Assembly (NCBI RefSeq): GCF_022429565.1
Contig: NZ_CP092487.1
Coordinates: 2,870,001-2,934,000 of the forward strand
Direction: 5' to 3'
Origin: Lutibacter sp. A64
Lineage (GTDB): Bacteria > Bacteroidota > Bacteroidia > Flavobacteriales > Flavobacteriaceae
DNA: 64,000 bases
The notes below the pieces were generated by a model, which saw nothing but the letters and a program-made list of their open reading frames with translations, was not told the DNA's origin and made no database searches. The translations under genes and the position numbers were made by a program. Below are positions 34,855-44,550 of the stretch, piece after piece (within the stretch, counting starts at the first letter, position 1; each line of letters starts with the position of its first letter).

Positions 34855-35529
34855 TTAGTTTTTATCTTTAATTACGCCACCAATAACTTTTTTAGTTTTT
34901 AATACTTCGGGTGTTCCAATATAATAGATATTACCTCCAAAACGAACTTTAGCATCTAAAATTTCACTTGCATTTACTTCAGCAGTTGCACCAGAAGCTG
35001 AAACAACTATGGTTTGTTTGCTTTGTAAATTATAAGCTTCATAAATTCCTCCTGTTGTAGCTTCAACATTTTGATTGTCAGCAGTTCCTGTTAATTCAAT
35101 AATACCTCCAGTAACTGATTTTACAGTTAAATGTTTGGTATCTACATCTAAATAAATTTTTGCTCCTTCTTGAACTTTTACTTCTAAATGTTGTTGATCT
35201 ATAGTTTCATCAGAAATAATAGTTCCTCCTTCATTTGCATCTAAAACCTCAATATCTTTGGTATAATACAGTACAATTTTTACATCTTCGGCAGTAAAAC
35301 TATCTGGAAAATGCAAACGAATTTTAAGTACACCATCTGAATTTTTTATAGAAACATCTTTAGATTGTGAACCAGAAATTTCAACTTTTGAAGTAGTTCC
35401 TTTTTGTAATTCAACAGTTAAACCATTGTATACTTTTAAAGTATTAAACTCTCCTAATTTAGTAATAATTTTTTCTTGTGAAAAAGTAATTGTACTTATA
35501 AACACAAGTAATAATGTTAATTTTTTCAT
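34855..35529 (-). CDS. GIN-domain (DUF2807) secreted protein
   Basis: A 224-residue exported protein. Signal peptide about 1-18 (MKKLTLLLVFISTITFSQ). The rest is a repetitive beta-rich GIN domain with the phrases LKVYNGLTVELQKG, KVEISGSQSKDVSI and SVTGGIIELTG, which form a right-handed beta-helix in related proteins. Common in Bacteroidota; proposed to be surface or periplasmic, function unknown. Monocistronic. Confidence 0.88.
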   Translation of the reverse strand: MKKLTLLLVFISTITFSQEKIITKLGEFNTLKVYNGLTVELQKGTTSKVEISGSQSKDVSIKNSDGVLKIRLHFPDSFTAEDVKIVLYYTKDIEVLDANEGGTIISDETIDQQHLEVKVQEGAKIYLDVDTKHLTVKSVTGGIIELTGTADNQNVEATTGGIYEAYNLQSKQTIVVSASGATAEVNASEILDAKVRFGGNIYYIGTPEVLKTKKVIGGVIKDKN

Positions 35530-35612
35530 GATATTTTAATTTAGTTTTTGTTTAAAAAATGTATTTAAACTCTAAAATATAGCACAATTTTAAAGTAATA
35601 GACACAGTTCTA

Positions 35613-36044
35613 TTAGTAGTTTACTTTCATTAATTTATAATTTAATGAACTTTGTATTTGTTTACCATCCATATCTAGTTGTTCAACAAAACAGGTTCCA
35701 ATTTTATACATAGATGGTGCATTTTTTATTGATAGTATTATGTGTTTATTGTCAACTTTAAAAGTTCCTTCTTCAGTAAAAGATTGGTCATCTCCTTTTC
35801 CTTTGTAAATACTTTCTATACTAAAAGTATTATCTTTTTTAAGTGTAAGTTTTTTAGTTATACCATCACAGTCTGCACACGGAATTTCACCAATATAAGT
35901 TCCAAATATTGATTCATTTTCTTTTGAAATAGGTGATTCAATAGCTGTTTTTTTAATAGTATTACTTTCAATTTTTTTATGCTCTTTGCAAGAAATTAAA
36001 AGTAATACTCCAAGACATATAATTATTAAATTATTTTTTATCAT
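35613..36044 (-). CDS. NlpE-like outer-membrane lipoprotein
   Basis: A 143-residue lipoprotein. Lipobox LISC places the lipidated residue at Cys19. The body matches the NlpE N-terminal domain: GTYIGEIPCADCDGITKKL carries CxxC (Cys56, Cys59), then NTFSIESIYKGKG and FTEEGTFKV. NlpE relatives respond to copper and surface stress in proteobacteria; here the C-terminal domain is absent, as usual for Bacteroidota versions. Role inferred only at family level. Confidence 0.88.
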   Translation of the reverse strand: MIKNNLIIICLGVLLLISCKEHKKIESNTIKKTAIESPISKENESIFGTYIGEIPCADCDGITKKLTLKKDNTFSIESIYKGKGDDQSFTEEGTFKVDNKHIILSIKNAPSMYKIGTCFVEQLDMDGKQIQSSLNYKLMKVNY

Positions 36045-36108
36045 TTAGTTTAAAGTTATAACATAGTAACAACCAAATTAAACAATAATTGTGCCTTTAT
36101 AGTAATTT

Positions 36109-38352
36109 TTATTTTTCTATTTTTTCAAGTAAAGTAAAATCTAGATGTTTGCGTTCTAAATCTGTATTTTTTACTTTTATTAAAACCTGATCTCCAAGTT
36201 GATATAAATTTTTAGTTGCTTGTCCTACTAAAGCATATTGTTTTTCATCGTATAGGTAATAATCATCTTTTATATCGCGAATACGAATCATTCCTTCACA
36301 TTTATTTTCAATAATTTCTACATAAATTCCCCATTCTGTAACACCAGAAATAACACCTTCAAACTCTTGATCTTTATGATCTTCCATATACTTAACTTGC
36401 ATATATTTTATAGAATCTCGTTCGGCTTTTGAAGCCATATATTCTCGTTCAGATGCATGCTTACATTTTTCTTCGTAAGGTGCTGCTTTTGGAGATTTTC
36501 CTCCTTCTAAATAATGCTGTAACAACCTGTGTGTCATAACATCTGGATAACGACGAATTGGCGATGTAAAATGACTGTAATAATCAAATGCTAATCCGTA
36601 ATGCCCAATATTATCGGTTGTATAAACGGCTTTACTCATAGATCTAACAGCAAGTGTTTCAATCATATTTGCTTCACCTTTTCCGTGTACATCTTGTAAT
36701 AATTGATTGATTGATGAAGATGTAGTTTTATTATTTTTTAGGTCAATTTTATTTTTATAACCAAACTTACTTACAATACTTTGAAGCGATAGTAATTTTT
36801 CTTCGTCTGGTTCGTCATGTATTCTATAAATAAACGTATTTTTACTTGGAGCTCCTTTTTTAGTTCCAACAAATTCAGCAACTTTTCGGTTTGCTAACAA
36901 CATAAATTCTTCAATTAGTTTGTTAGCATCTTTAGATTCTTTAAAAAACACACCTATTGGCTCTGCTTTTTCATTTAAATTAAATTTAACCTCTACCCTA
37001 TCAAAAGTTATTGCACCTTGCTGTAAACGCTTTTTACGGATTTTTTTAGCCAATTTATCTAAGGTTAAAATTGCAGTAGCAATTTCTGGTTTTACTGTAT
37101 AAGCTTCACCCGTTATAGAAATTTCTGAAGAGACTTTACAATTTAAAGAAGCCGTATCAATTGCACCCGAAGTAATAGTATTATTTTCTATAATTTCTTG
37201 TGCTTCTTCGTATGCAAAACGCTTATCGGAATAAGTGATAGTTCTACCAAACCATTGGTTTAAAACATGTCCTTTATCATTCATTTCAAAAACTGCAGAA
37301 AATGTTAATTTTTCTTCATTTGGACGTAAAGAACACACTCCATTTGATAATACTTCAGGTAACATTGGTACTACCCTATCTACCAAATATACCGAAGTTG
37401 CTCTTTGATAAGCTTCATCTTCTAAAATTGTATTTTCTTGAACATAATGTGAAACGTCTGCAATATGAATACCTATTTCATAATTTCCATTTTCTAATAC
37501 TTCAAAAGATAAGGCATCATCAAAATCTTTAGCATCTTTTGGATCTATGGTAAAGGTTAAATCTTTACGCATATCTCTACGTTTTGCAATATCTTCTTCT
37601 GTTATTTTAAATGAAATTTTTTCTGCTTCTGCTTCAACTTTATCAGGAAATTTATAAGGCAAACCGTATTCTAATAAAATAGAATGCATTTCTGTTTCGT
37701 GATCACCTGGTTTTCCTAAAATTTCTATAATTTCTCCAAAAGGATTTTTAGAATTTCCAGGCCAATCGGTCATTTTAGCCAATACTTTTACACCATCTTC
37801 GGCTCCTTTTAATTTATCTTTTGGAATAAATAAATCTGCATACATTTTTAAATCGTCTGCAATTAAAAATCCGAAGTTTTTATTCAATTGTAAAACACCT
37901 ACAAATTCAGTTTTTGCGCGTTTTATAATTTCAACAACATCACCTTCTTCTTTTTTACTATTTCTACGGTTATATAAATAAATTTTAACGGTGTCTTTGT
38001 CTAAACCTTTGTTTAGATTACGCGATGGTATGTAAATATCCTTTTCTAATTCGTCACAAATAAAATAAGCGTTTCCGTTTGAAGTAACGTCTAAAACACC
38101 AATATAATATTTATCTTTTGGTACAACTTTAAATTTTCCTCTTTCAACTTCTTCAACCTTTTGTTGACCTTTTAATTCTTCTAATTTTTGAATAATTTGA
38201 TTGCGTCCATTAGCATCTGATATGGCTAATTTAGCGGCAATTTGTTTGTAATTTAAAGGATTACCATCGCGATTTAATAACTGTAAAATTTTTCTAGTTA
38301 AATCTTTAATGATATTTCCTTTTTTTTTGTAATTCGATTTTCTTTTCGACAT
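36109..38352 (-). CDS. rnr: Ribonuclease R (3'-5' exoribonuclease)
   Basis: A 747-residue RNase II/R-family enzyme. In order: an N-terminal winged-helix region, two cold-shock domains, the RNB catalytic domain with DPKDAKDFDDAL (metal-binding Asp residues) and RIHDEPDEEKL, the signature HYGLAFDYYSHFTSPIRRYPD split over the RNB end, and a C-terminal S1 domain (FEGVISGVTEWGIYVE). It degrades structured RNA, which fits a genome rich in hairpins. Single gene with own promoter. Confidence 0.96.
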   Translation of the reverse strand: MSKRKSNYKKKGNIIKDLTRKILQLLNRDGNPLNYKQIAAKLAISDANGRNQIIQKLEELKGQQKVEEVERGKFKVVPKDKYYIGVLDVTSNGNAYFICDELEKDIYIPSRNLNKGLDKDTVKIYLYNRRNSKKEEGDVVEIIKRAKTEFVGVLQLNKNFGFLIADDLKMYADLFIPKDKLKGAEDGVKVLAKMTDWPGNSKNPFGEIIEILGKPGDHETEMHSILLEYGLPYKFPDKVEAEAEKISFKITEEDIAKRRDMRKDLTFTIDPKDAKDFDDALSFEVLENGNYEIGIHIADVSHYVQENTILEDEAYQRATSVYLVDRVVPMLPEVLSNGVCSLRPNEEKLTFSAVFEMNDKGHVLNQWFGRTITYSDKRFAYEEAQEIIENNTITSGAIDTASLNCKVSSEISITGEAYTVKPEIATAILTLDKLAKKIRKKRLQQGAITFDRVEVKFNLNEKAEPIGVFFKESKDANKLIEEFMLLANRKVAEFVGTKKGAPSKNTFIYRIHDEPDEEKLLSLQSIVSKFGYKNKIDLKNNKTTSSSINQLLQDVHGKGEANMIETLAVRSMSKAVYTTDNIGHYGLAFDYYSHFTSPIRRYPDVMTHRLLQHYLEGGKSPKAAPYEEKCKHASEREYMASKAERDSIKYMQVKYMEDHKDQEFEGVISGVTEWGIYVEIIENKCEGMIRIRDIKDDYYLYDEKQYALVGQATKNLYQLGDQVLIKVKNTDLERKHLDFTLLEKIEK

Positions 38353-38373
38353 TGATTATTATTTAATTGATAT

Positions 38374-38381
38374 CAAAAGTA
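38374..38381 (-). promoter_or_regulatory. -7 element of rnr
   Basis: Minus-strand TACTTTTG (38381-38374) is an exact TAnnTTTG match, 21 bp before the ATG at 38352. Confidence 0.6.
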
Positions 38382-38465
38382 CAAATAATTACACTTCAAC
38401 TACGTTAATAATTAGTTATTTAAATTAGTATTTGTATTTTGCTACGCTATTTAAACGTGTATTAA

Positions 38466-39416
38466 ATGAATACAAAATGGTTTGTTATTGTAAATCCAAC
38501 TTCTGGAAATGGTGCTTCTAAAAAGAAATGGCCTTTAATTTTTAATGAATTAAAACAACAACAATTTACTTTTAAATTTGCTTTAACAACTCATAAATTT
38601 CACGCAGAAAAATTAGTACAAAACGCTATTAATAAAGGATTTATAAAATTTATTAGTGTTGGTGGAGATGGTACTTTACATGCAATTGTAAATGGTATTT
38701 TAACTTTAAATAATAATACAGCAACTGCAATTCTATCTGAAATTAAAATAGGAATCATTCCTATTGGAACAGGTAACGATTGGGTAAAAACATATAAAAT
38801 TTCTAAAAATTATAAAGAAGCTATAAAAACTATTAAAACTGAAAATACAATTCAACAAGATATTGGTAAAATTACTTTAAAACCTGAAAATAAGGTAATT
38901 TACTTTAATAATTTAGCAGGAATTGGATTTGACGGTTTTGTTGTTAATAAAGTTCATAATTATAAAAATTTAGGCTCTTTAGCATATTTAATCGGTGGTT
39001 TAATAGGTTTATTTAGTTATAAAAAACCATTATTAGAAATAACATTTAATACTACTGTTTTAAAAAGTACTACATTATTATTAATAATTGGTATTTGTAA
39101 ATATTCTGGTGGCGGAATGCAATTAACTAAAAATAAGAGTACTACAAATGGGAGTTTTGATATAACCTTTGTAAAGAATATTACTTTCTTTCAACTTTTG
39201 GCTAATATTTTAGGCTTATTTAATGGTAAAATAACCGATAAAAACTTTGTAGAAAATTACAAAACAAATCATCTAAATATTAAAGTTTTAGATACTAAAG
39301 AAACTTATATTCAAGCGGATGGAGAATTGATTGGATCAGGAAATTTTAAAGTAGCATTATTACCTAAAACATTGTCTTTTATTGTACCTAAAAGTAACAA
39401 AACAGTAAAAAGTTAA
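38466..39416 (+). CDS. YegS/DgkB-type lipid kinase
   Basis: A 316-residue diacylglycerol-kinase-fold enzyme. The nucleotide motif GGDGTLH lies at 66-72, preceded by NPTSGNG (10-16), and GIIPIGTGNDW follows near 100-110. NLAGIGFDGFVV and YSGGGMQLTKN are conserved in the YegS/BmrU group. It phosphorylates a lipid, probably diacylglycerol or a sphingoid base; Bacteroidota make sphingolipids, so both are possible. A small membrane-protein frame follows. Confidence 0.92.
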   Translation: MNTKWFVIVNPTSGNGASKKKWPLIFNELKQQQFTFKFALTTHKFHAEKLVQNAINKGFIKFISVGGDGTLHAIVNGILTLNNNTATAILSEIKIGIIPIGTGNDWVKTYKISKNYKEAIKTIKTENTIQQDIGKITLKPENKVIYFNNLAGIGFDGFVVNKVHNYKNLGSLAYLIGGLIGLFSYKKPLLEITFNTTVLKSTTLLLIIGICKYSGGGMQLTKNKSTTNGSFDITFVKNITFFQLLANILGLFNGKITDKNFVENYKTNHLNIKVLDTKETYIQADGELIGSGNFKVALLPKTLSFIVPKSNKTVKS

Positions 39417-39481
39417 ATTTTTCTTAATTTTATTGTAATAAATGTTAAATTAATTCGTCTATAAGATAGAACACCTAATTA

Positions 39482-39628
39482 ATGAAACCATTATATAAAA
39501 TAATAATTTTATTTCTACTTATATTTTTTATAGGTATTTATTTTACAGTAAATAGTATTAATACTTATTTTGCTTCACAAGACTGTATTGAAATTGTTAC
39601 CCTACCTACTCAAGTTTTAAAACTATAA
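39482..39628 (+). CDS. Small single-pass membrane protein, 48 residues
   Basis: An ATG at 39482 opens a 48-codon frame. MKPLYK is followed by one long hydrophobic helix (IIILFLLIFFIGIYFTV, 7-23), then a polar tail with one Cys. The basic N-terminus fits an inner-membrane small protein. It lies 65 bp after the lipid kinase on the same strand. No family recognised, and AT-rich chance frames are possible. Confidence 0.45.
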   Translation: MKPLYKIIILFLLIFFIGIYFTVNSINTYFASQDCIEIVTLPTQVLKL

Positions 39629-40175
39629 TTATAACTTTTACTATTAATTTTTAAAATCATTTTACATTTTAAAGTAAAATTATATTTTAATAGATGTTAT
39701 TAACATATATATATATTATAAAAAGAATTTTAAAAATTTTAAAAAATATTTTTTGTTATTATAGAGTGTTAATATGTACAATAACTAACAGGTTTTAAAT
39801 TTTGATTTATCACTTATTAAAAATAACTAACAAGTTATATTTTTTTAAAAGCTTAAAAATCAACTAAATTATATAGGTTATCAACATTATGTTAATAGTG
39901 TTAACTAACCAATTTTTTGAATAACATTTTACTTAAAAAATGTTTATAACGATTTAAAAAATGTTTATAACTTGAAATTAAAAATCAATAAATAAATTTG
40001 GATATTTAAAGTGCGTTTTTGCATTAATCTTTTTAATCTATATATCAAAAAAAAGTTTTCTTTTTTAAGCGTAAACTTATTCACATTGTTTATAAAATTT
40101 AAAGAACTTGTAAATCAATCTATTAAAAAATACTATTAACAATTACTTTTTTTACTGTTAATAAGCGTGAATTTG
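39629..40175. other. Very AT-rich non-coding region with DnaA-box-like repeats
   Basis: No gene seen. It contains one TTATTCACA (40077-40085), one TTATCAACA (39878-39886) and three TGTTTATAA (39941-39949, 39962-39970, 40087-40095; the inverse TTATAAACA differs by one base from a DnaA box). TTAAAAAATGTTTATAAC is repeated exactly at 39933-39950 and 39954-39971, a 21-bp period. An AT-only tract lies near 39703-39740. An origin or a protein-binding array is possible. Confidence 0.5.
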
Positions 40176-40183
40176 TACTTTTG
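40176..40183 (+). promoter_or_regulatory. -7 element of rpiB
   Basis: TACTTTTG is an exact TAnnTTTG match, 30 bp before the ATG at 40214. It overlaps the TTG at 40181, which rules that codon out as start. Confidence 0.65.
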
Positions 40184-40213
40184 CAATCTAATCTTATTAA
40201 CAAAACAACTATT

Positions 40214-40651
40214 ATGGTAATTGCAATTGGTAACGATCACGCTGGAACTCAGTATAAATTCGAAATTATTAAACTTTTAGAAAGTAAAGGTATAAAAGTT
40301 TTAAACTTTGGAACCGATTTAAACGAAAGTATGGATTATCCAGATGCTATTCATCCGGTAGCAAATGCTGTAGAAAGCGGAGAAGCAACTTTTGGTATAA
40401 TATTATGCGGAAGTGGAAACGGAGCTCAAATGACCGCTAATAAGCATCAAGGAGTGCGTGCTGCACTTTGTTGGAATAATGAATTGGTTGAACTTACTCG
40501 TTTACATAACAATGCAAATATTTTAGCAATACCTGCACGTTTTGTTTCTTTACAACAAGCTTTAGGTTTTGTTGAAGTATTTTTAAATACTCCTTTTGAA
40601 GGTGGAAGACATAAAAATAGAATTGAAAAAATACCAACAAAATGTTGCTAA
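40214..40651 (+). CDS. rpiB: Ribose-5-phosphate isomerase B
   Basis: A 145-residue RpiB/LacAB-fold isomerase interconverting ribose-5-phosphate and ribulose-5-phosphate. The start MVIAIGNDHAG, Cys65 in GIILCGSGNGAQM (catalytic position) and His98 in LHNNANIL are typical. An upstream TTG start is rejected because it overlaps the promoter. Full length, single gene. Confidence 0.95.
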   Translation: MVIAIGNDHAGTQYKFEIIKLLESKGIKVLNFGTDLNESMDYPDAIHPVANAVESGEATFGIILCGSGNGAQMTANKHQGVRAALCWNNELVELTRLHNNANILAIPARFVSLQQALGFVEVFLNTPFEGGRHKNRIEKIPTKCC

Positions 40652-40731
40652 ATTTTAAGTGATAATAATTAACGTAGGTTATTTAAATTCATTAATTTTC
40701 AATTTGTAATTCATAATTTGTAATTAAAAAA

Positions 40732-41640
40732 ATGGGACATAACCATGGGCATCATCACCCAACAATAACAGGTAAAAATTTATTAATTTCAATTGTATTA
40801 AATATAGCTATAACAATTGCACAATTAATAGGTGGTTTTATTTCTGGAAGTTTAGCTTTAATTTCAGATGCTGTTCATAATTTTTCAGATGTTATTTCTC
40901 TAATTATTAGTTATGTAGCAAATTTATTAGCCAATAAAAAAAAGCGTACTAAAAGATATACTTTTGGTTATAAACGCGCAGAAATTATTGCTGCTTTTAT
41001 AAATGCCACTACCTTAATTATTGTTGGTTTATTTTTAGGATATGAAGCTATAATAAGGTTTAATACTCCTACAGAAATTCAGTCTAATTTAGTTATTTGG
41101 TTAGCACTTTTAGGAATTTTAGCAAATGGTTTTAGCGTAATTTTACTTAAAAGAGATGCAGATCATAATCTTAATATGAAATCGGCATACACACATTTAT
41201 TTGTTGATATGCTTACTTCTATTGCTGTTCTTATTGGAGGTTTATTAATGAAATATTATCATATTTATTGGATAGATGCTTTATTAACTTTAATAATTGC
41301 TGTTTATTTAATTTATATGAGTTGGGATATTTTAATAAAATCAATTAGAATATTAATGTTATTTGTTCCTGAACATATTAAAATTGATGATGTTGTAAAT
41401 GAAGTTTTAAAAGCTAAAGGAATTAAAAATATTCATCACGTACATATTTGGCAATTAAACGATGAAGGAAGCCATTTAGAAGCACATTTAGAGTTTACAA
41501 ATGATATAAAACTTTCTGAATTTGATATTATTTGTGAAAAAATAGAAAAGACCTTATTCGAAAAATTTCAAATCAATCATTGTAACTTTCAACCAGAATT
41601 TATTAGAGATGATAAAAAGGATTTAATAAATCAAAGTTAA
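40732..41640 (+). CDS. Cation diffusion facilitator (CzcD/ZitB-type metal efflux)
   Basis: A 302-residue CDF transporter. The N-terminus MGHNHGHHHP is His-rich and may bind metal. Six membrane helices carry SDAVHNFSDV and HLFVDMLTS, the two metal-site motifs, and a C-terminal cytoplasmic domain with HHVHIWQLNDEGSHLEAHLE. It exports zinc or related divalent ions by proton exchange. Followed after 2 bp by the ElaA-type gene, likely one transcript. Confidence 0.95.
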   Translation: MGHNHGHHHPTITGKNLLISIVLNIAITIAQLIGGFISGSLALISDAVHNFSDVISLIISYVANLLANKKKRTKRYTFGYKRAEIIAAFINATTLIIVGLFLGYEAIIRFNTPTEIQSNLVIWLALLGILANGFSVILLKRDADHNLNMKSAYTHLFVDMLTSIAVLIGGLLMKYYHIYWIDALLTLIIAVYLIYMSWDILIKSIRILMLFVPEHIKIDDVVNEVLKAKGIKNIHHVHIWQLNDEGSHLEAHLEFTNDIKLSEFDIICEKIEKTLFEKFQINHCNFQPEFIRDDKKDLINQS

Positions 41641-41642
41641 AT

Positions 41643-42089
41643 ATGCTTAAAATTAAAGCTAAATCATTTAATGAATTAACTACTATAGAATTGTATAATT
41701 TATTACAATTACGAAGTAAAGTTTTTGTAGTTGAACAAAATTGTGTGTATCAAGATATTGATGCTAAAGATCAAAAAGCACTACATATTTTAGGTTTTAA
41801 AAATAATAAAATAGTTGCATATACCAGAATTTTTAAACCTGGCGATTATTTTGATAAAGCTAGTATTGGCAGGGTAGTAGTAGCTGAAAATGAACGAAAA
41901 TATGGCTACGGACATTTAATTATGGAATATTCTATTAAAGCTATTGATAATTTTTTTAATGAAAAAATAATTAAAATTTCTGCTCAAAAATATTTAAAAG
42001 AATTTTATAAATCTCATAATTTTATACAAATAGGCGAGGAGTATTTAGAAGATAATATTCCACATATTGCAATGGTTAAAAGCAATTAA
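41643..42089 (+). CDS. ElaA-type GNAT acetyltransferase
   Basis: A 148-residue acetyltransferase with the ElaA hallmarks LYNLLQLRSKVFVVEQNCVY, QDIDAKDQKALHILGF, and SIGRVVVAENERKYGYGHLI. The substrate is unknown. It lies 2 bp after the cation efflux gene. Its stop overlaps the citC stop on the other strand by four bases, a tight convergent junction. Confidence 0.92.
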   Translation: MLKIKAKSFNELTTIELYNLLQLRSKVFVVEQNCVYQDIDAKDQKALHILGFKNNKIVAYTRIFKPGDYFDKASIGRVVVAENERKYGYGHLIMEYSIKAIDNFFNEKIIKISAQKYLKEFYKSHNFIQIGEEYLEDNIPHIAMVKSN

Positions 42090-43174
42090 TGTCGGGCAGT
42101 ACTTTGTTTAATTTTAGAGATAATTTCACTTGCTTCATCAGAAAGTAAAAAGGCTTTTGTTACTTCTGGTAAAAAATTTAGAATTTCGTTTAATTTACCT
42201 TCTTTAATCGCTTTTCTTACTTTTGAAGCACTTATATAATTTTTATCTGAAGTAGTTGCTTTATCATTTACAGAAATACGTTCACATTCAATAACTTCAA
42301 TACCATTTTCTGGTAAAATCTTATGCATTGCAGTATTGTAAGCTTTAGTAGTTAAGCAATAATTTTCAGTTCCAATATACCTTTTTTTAATGTTTAAAAT
42401 TGGCGCAATATAGGTTGTAAATATGTTTACATCAATTTCAGCTTGTTTTTGAGAAACTAAATTCCAAGATTCATTTTTTAAAAAATAATTAGGAAAAATT
42501 GCTCCAGAAACAATATACGGACCAGTAGCTAACATTACTACATTTTTTAAATCTGAGATGCCTTCTTCAATTAATTTAAAACGAATTTCAAAAGGAAAAG
42601 CAGATAAATTTTCACTAACTACAAATAAATAAACAAGTTCATTTTCTTTGGAAGCTTTTTCAATTAAATAGCGATGTCCAATAGTAAACGGATTGCAATT
42701 TACCACTACTGCAGCAACATTTTCAGATACTGTTTCTACTTTTATTTTTGCTAATTTTTTTTGATAATCTTTAATGGTTTTATAACCAAATTCTAATACA
42801 GCAAAAATAGGTTCTGCAGTTGTAATTAACGAAAATCCTAATGCTTTAAATAATTTTGAAGTTGCTGGTTTTGTATATACAAAACACTGTTTATGGTTTT
42901 CTAAACATTTGTCTGTTAAATAGGTAACTACCAAAGAAAAAGCTGTAGTTTCTCTAAAATCTGGTGCAATCACTACATATTTTAGCGTGTTTTTATGTAA
43001 AGATCCAGTACCAATTATATCATCGTTTAAGTTGTAAACAATCATGGTAAAATCTACTTCACTTGGATTAAAATCGAAATCATATTTTTTTAAAAATGAT
43101 TGAAGTAATTTAACATCTAAAGGATTATCAGTATCTAATAATTCTTGTCTAAAATCGGTATCTTCAAAAATCAT
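42086..43174 (-). CDS. citC: [Citrate (pro-3S)-lyase] ligase
   Basis: A 362-residue ligase that acetylates the CitD prosthetic group with acetate and ATP, switching citrate lyase on. The N-terminal ~140 residues form a GNAT-like domain; the C-terminal nucleotidyltransferase domain starts at NCNPFTIGHRYLIEKAS (161-175), containing the TxGH-type ATP motif. Last gene of the operon here; its start overlaps citXG as ATGA. In many other bacteria citC is the first gene. Confidence 0.95.
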   Translation of the reverse strand: MIFEDTDFRQELLDTDNPLDVKLLQSFLKKYDFDFNPSEVDFTMIVYNLNDDIIGTGSLHKNTLKYVVIAPDFRETTAFSLVVTYLTDKCLENHKQCFVYTKPATSKLFKALGFSLITTAEPIFAVLEFGYKTIKDYQKKLAKIKVETVSENVAAVVVNCNPFTIGHRYLIEKASKENELVYLFVVSENLSAFPFEIRFKLIEEGISDLKNVVMLATGPYIVSGAIFPNYFLKNESWNLVSQKQAEIDVNIFTTYIAPILNIKKRYIGTENYCLTTKAYNTAMHKILPENGIEVIECERISVNDKATTSDKNYISASKVRKAIKEGKLNEILNFLPEVTKAFLLSDEASEIISKIKQSTARH

Positions 43175-44550
43175 AACTGTGCGTTTTTAACAAAATGAAT
43201 TAATAATGAAACTGATAATAAATCAGCAGATCCGCCAGGTGAAATATTATTTTCTTTGCAATAATTACACAATTCAATATAATCTTTTTTAGAATTAATT
43301 GCTTTTTTGGCTAGTTGTTTAACCTGTGTAAGTGCTTTAAAATTAGTTCTATATAAAATATTACTGTCGTTATTTTGTGTCATAATATGCAATAAGGTTG
43401 TTTGTAATATTTTCTGAATTTCTGCTTCATTTATTTCAAGGTGATTTTTAAAATTCTCATCTAAAAAAGGTACTGCATTTTTAAAAATACTTGGAAAACC
43501 TTCAGCAACTTCTTTGCGAATACCAGCACCTATTTTACCATAAGTTTTATACATTAATTCGCCGTGCGTTGTTACTTTATTTAATGTTACTTCCAATTCA
43601 TTTTCTACAATTCCATTGGTTATTTTAATCACTAAATTTCTAAATAATGTATCTGAATATTTTGTGTTTTCAGAAATAATTTTGGCTAATGAAAAAAGTG
43701 AAATTCCGAATAAAAATACAATACCTTTATGTGTATTTACATTTCCGGTAGCTTTAAACATTTCCTGTTCCGCTTTTAGTCCAATATGTCTAATTTTAGG
43801 TAAAACAGTGGCTATTTTTCCTGTATAATTATAACCAAGTTCACAAAATTCTTTAAAAAAAGGTGTGAGTGAAACGGCAGAATTTAAAAACGTAAAAAAA
43901 TGCATATCTGTATGCGAACCAGTATCTTTAAACGAAACTAAACCTGGTTTTGGACTTACAGAAATTTCATATAAAATAGCCTTTGAAGCAAATGCAGATA
44001 AGGTATTAATACAATTATTTTTAGTTGTAATTGCTGAATATTTTTCGATATCAGAAAAAATTAAATCTCTAATTTCTTGTTTTGTATGTCGCTTATTACG
44101 CATACACGAAATAGCGGAATGAGCTCCACAAAAATAACAAGCTTTCTTTTTTCCAGAGCTTATTGGTACACCTAAATCGTTAAAAATATCAACATCAATT
44201 AAACGACCTAAAGTGTGATTTGTTTCAAAATTTTCGGTTAAATTTTTTAAAGCTTTTAATTCAATTTTAGCATTTTTAGAAATAGGAACTATAAAAAAAT
44301 CACCTGCTTCATCTAAAATTAAAGTTTCTTTTTTAGTTATTAATTCAATACGATTGGCTTGTAAATAGTTTATTAAATCCTTTTTTACTTCCGTAAAAAA
44401 AGAAGAAATTAAATTAGTACTTTTTGGATAACCAGGAATATTTAAAGATAAACTTAAAGTATTTAATTGCTGTTTTAAAAATTGCGCGCGCAGTTGCGCT
44501 CTATGTTCTCTAGCATTTAATATGTTCTCTAAAATTTTGTTATTATCCAT
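43171..44550 (-). CDS. citXG: Fused CitX-CitG citrate lyase prosthetic group enzymes
   Basis: A 459-residue fusion. Residues about 1-172 are CitX, which attaches the phosphoribosyl-dephospho-CoA group to CitD (GRLIDVDIFNDLGVPISSGK, then a CYFCG segment and MRNKRHTKQEI). Residues about 180-459 are CitG, which makes the triphosphoribosyl-dephospho-CoA precursor (SVSPKPGLVSFKDTGSHTDM, KATGNVNTHKGIVFLFGISL, NISPGGSADLLSVSLL). A similar fusion is known from Haemophilus influenzae. Overlaps citF by 8 bp and citC by 4 bp, so translation is coupled. Confidence 0.93.
   Translation of the reverse strand: MDNNKILENILNAREHRAQLRAQFLKQQLNTLSLSLNIPGYPKSTNLISSFFTEVKKDLINYLQANRIELITKKETLILDEAGDFFIVPISKNAKIELKALKNLTENFETNHTLGRLIDVDIFNDLGVPISSGKKKACYFCGAHSAISCMRNKRHTKQEIRDLIFSDIEKYSAITTKNNCINTLSAFASKAILYEISVSPKPGLVSFKDTGSHTDMHFFTFLNSAVSLTPFFKEFCELGYNYTGKIATVLPKIRHIGLKAEQEMFKATGNVNTHKGIVFLFGISLFSLAKIISENTKYSDTLFRNLVIKITNGIVENELEVTLNKVTTHGELMYKTYGKIGAGIRKEVAEGFPSIFKNAVPFLDENFKNHLEINEAEIQKILQTTLLHIMTQNNDSNILYRTNFKALTQVKQLAKKAINSKKDYIELCNYCKENNISPGGSADLLSVSLLIHFVKNAQL

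Noticed and set aside
36109..38352. RNase II instead of RNase R
   Set aside because: Length, the N-terminal winged-helix region and the basic N-terminus fit RNase R better.
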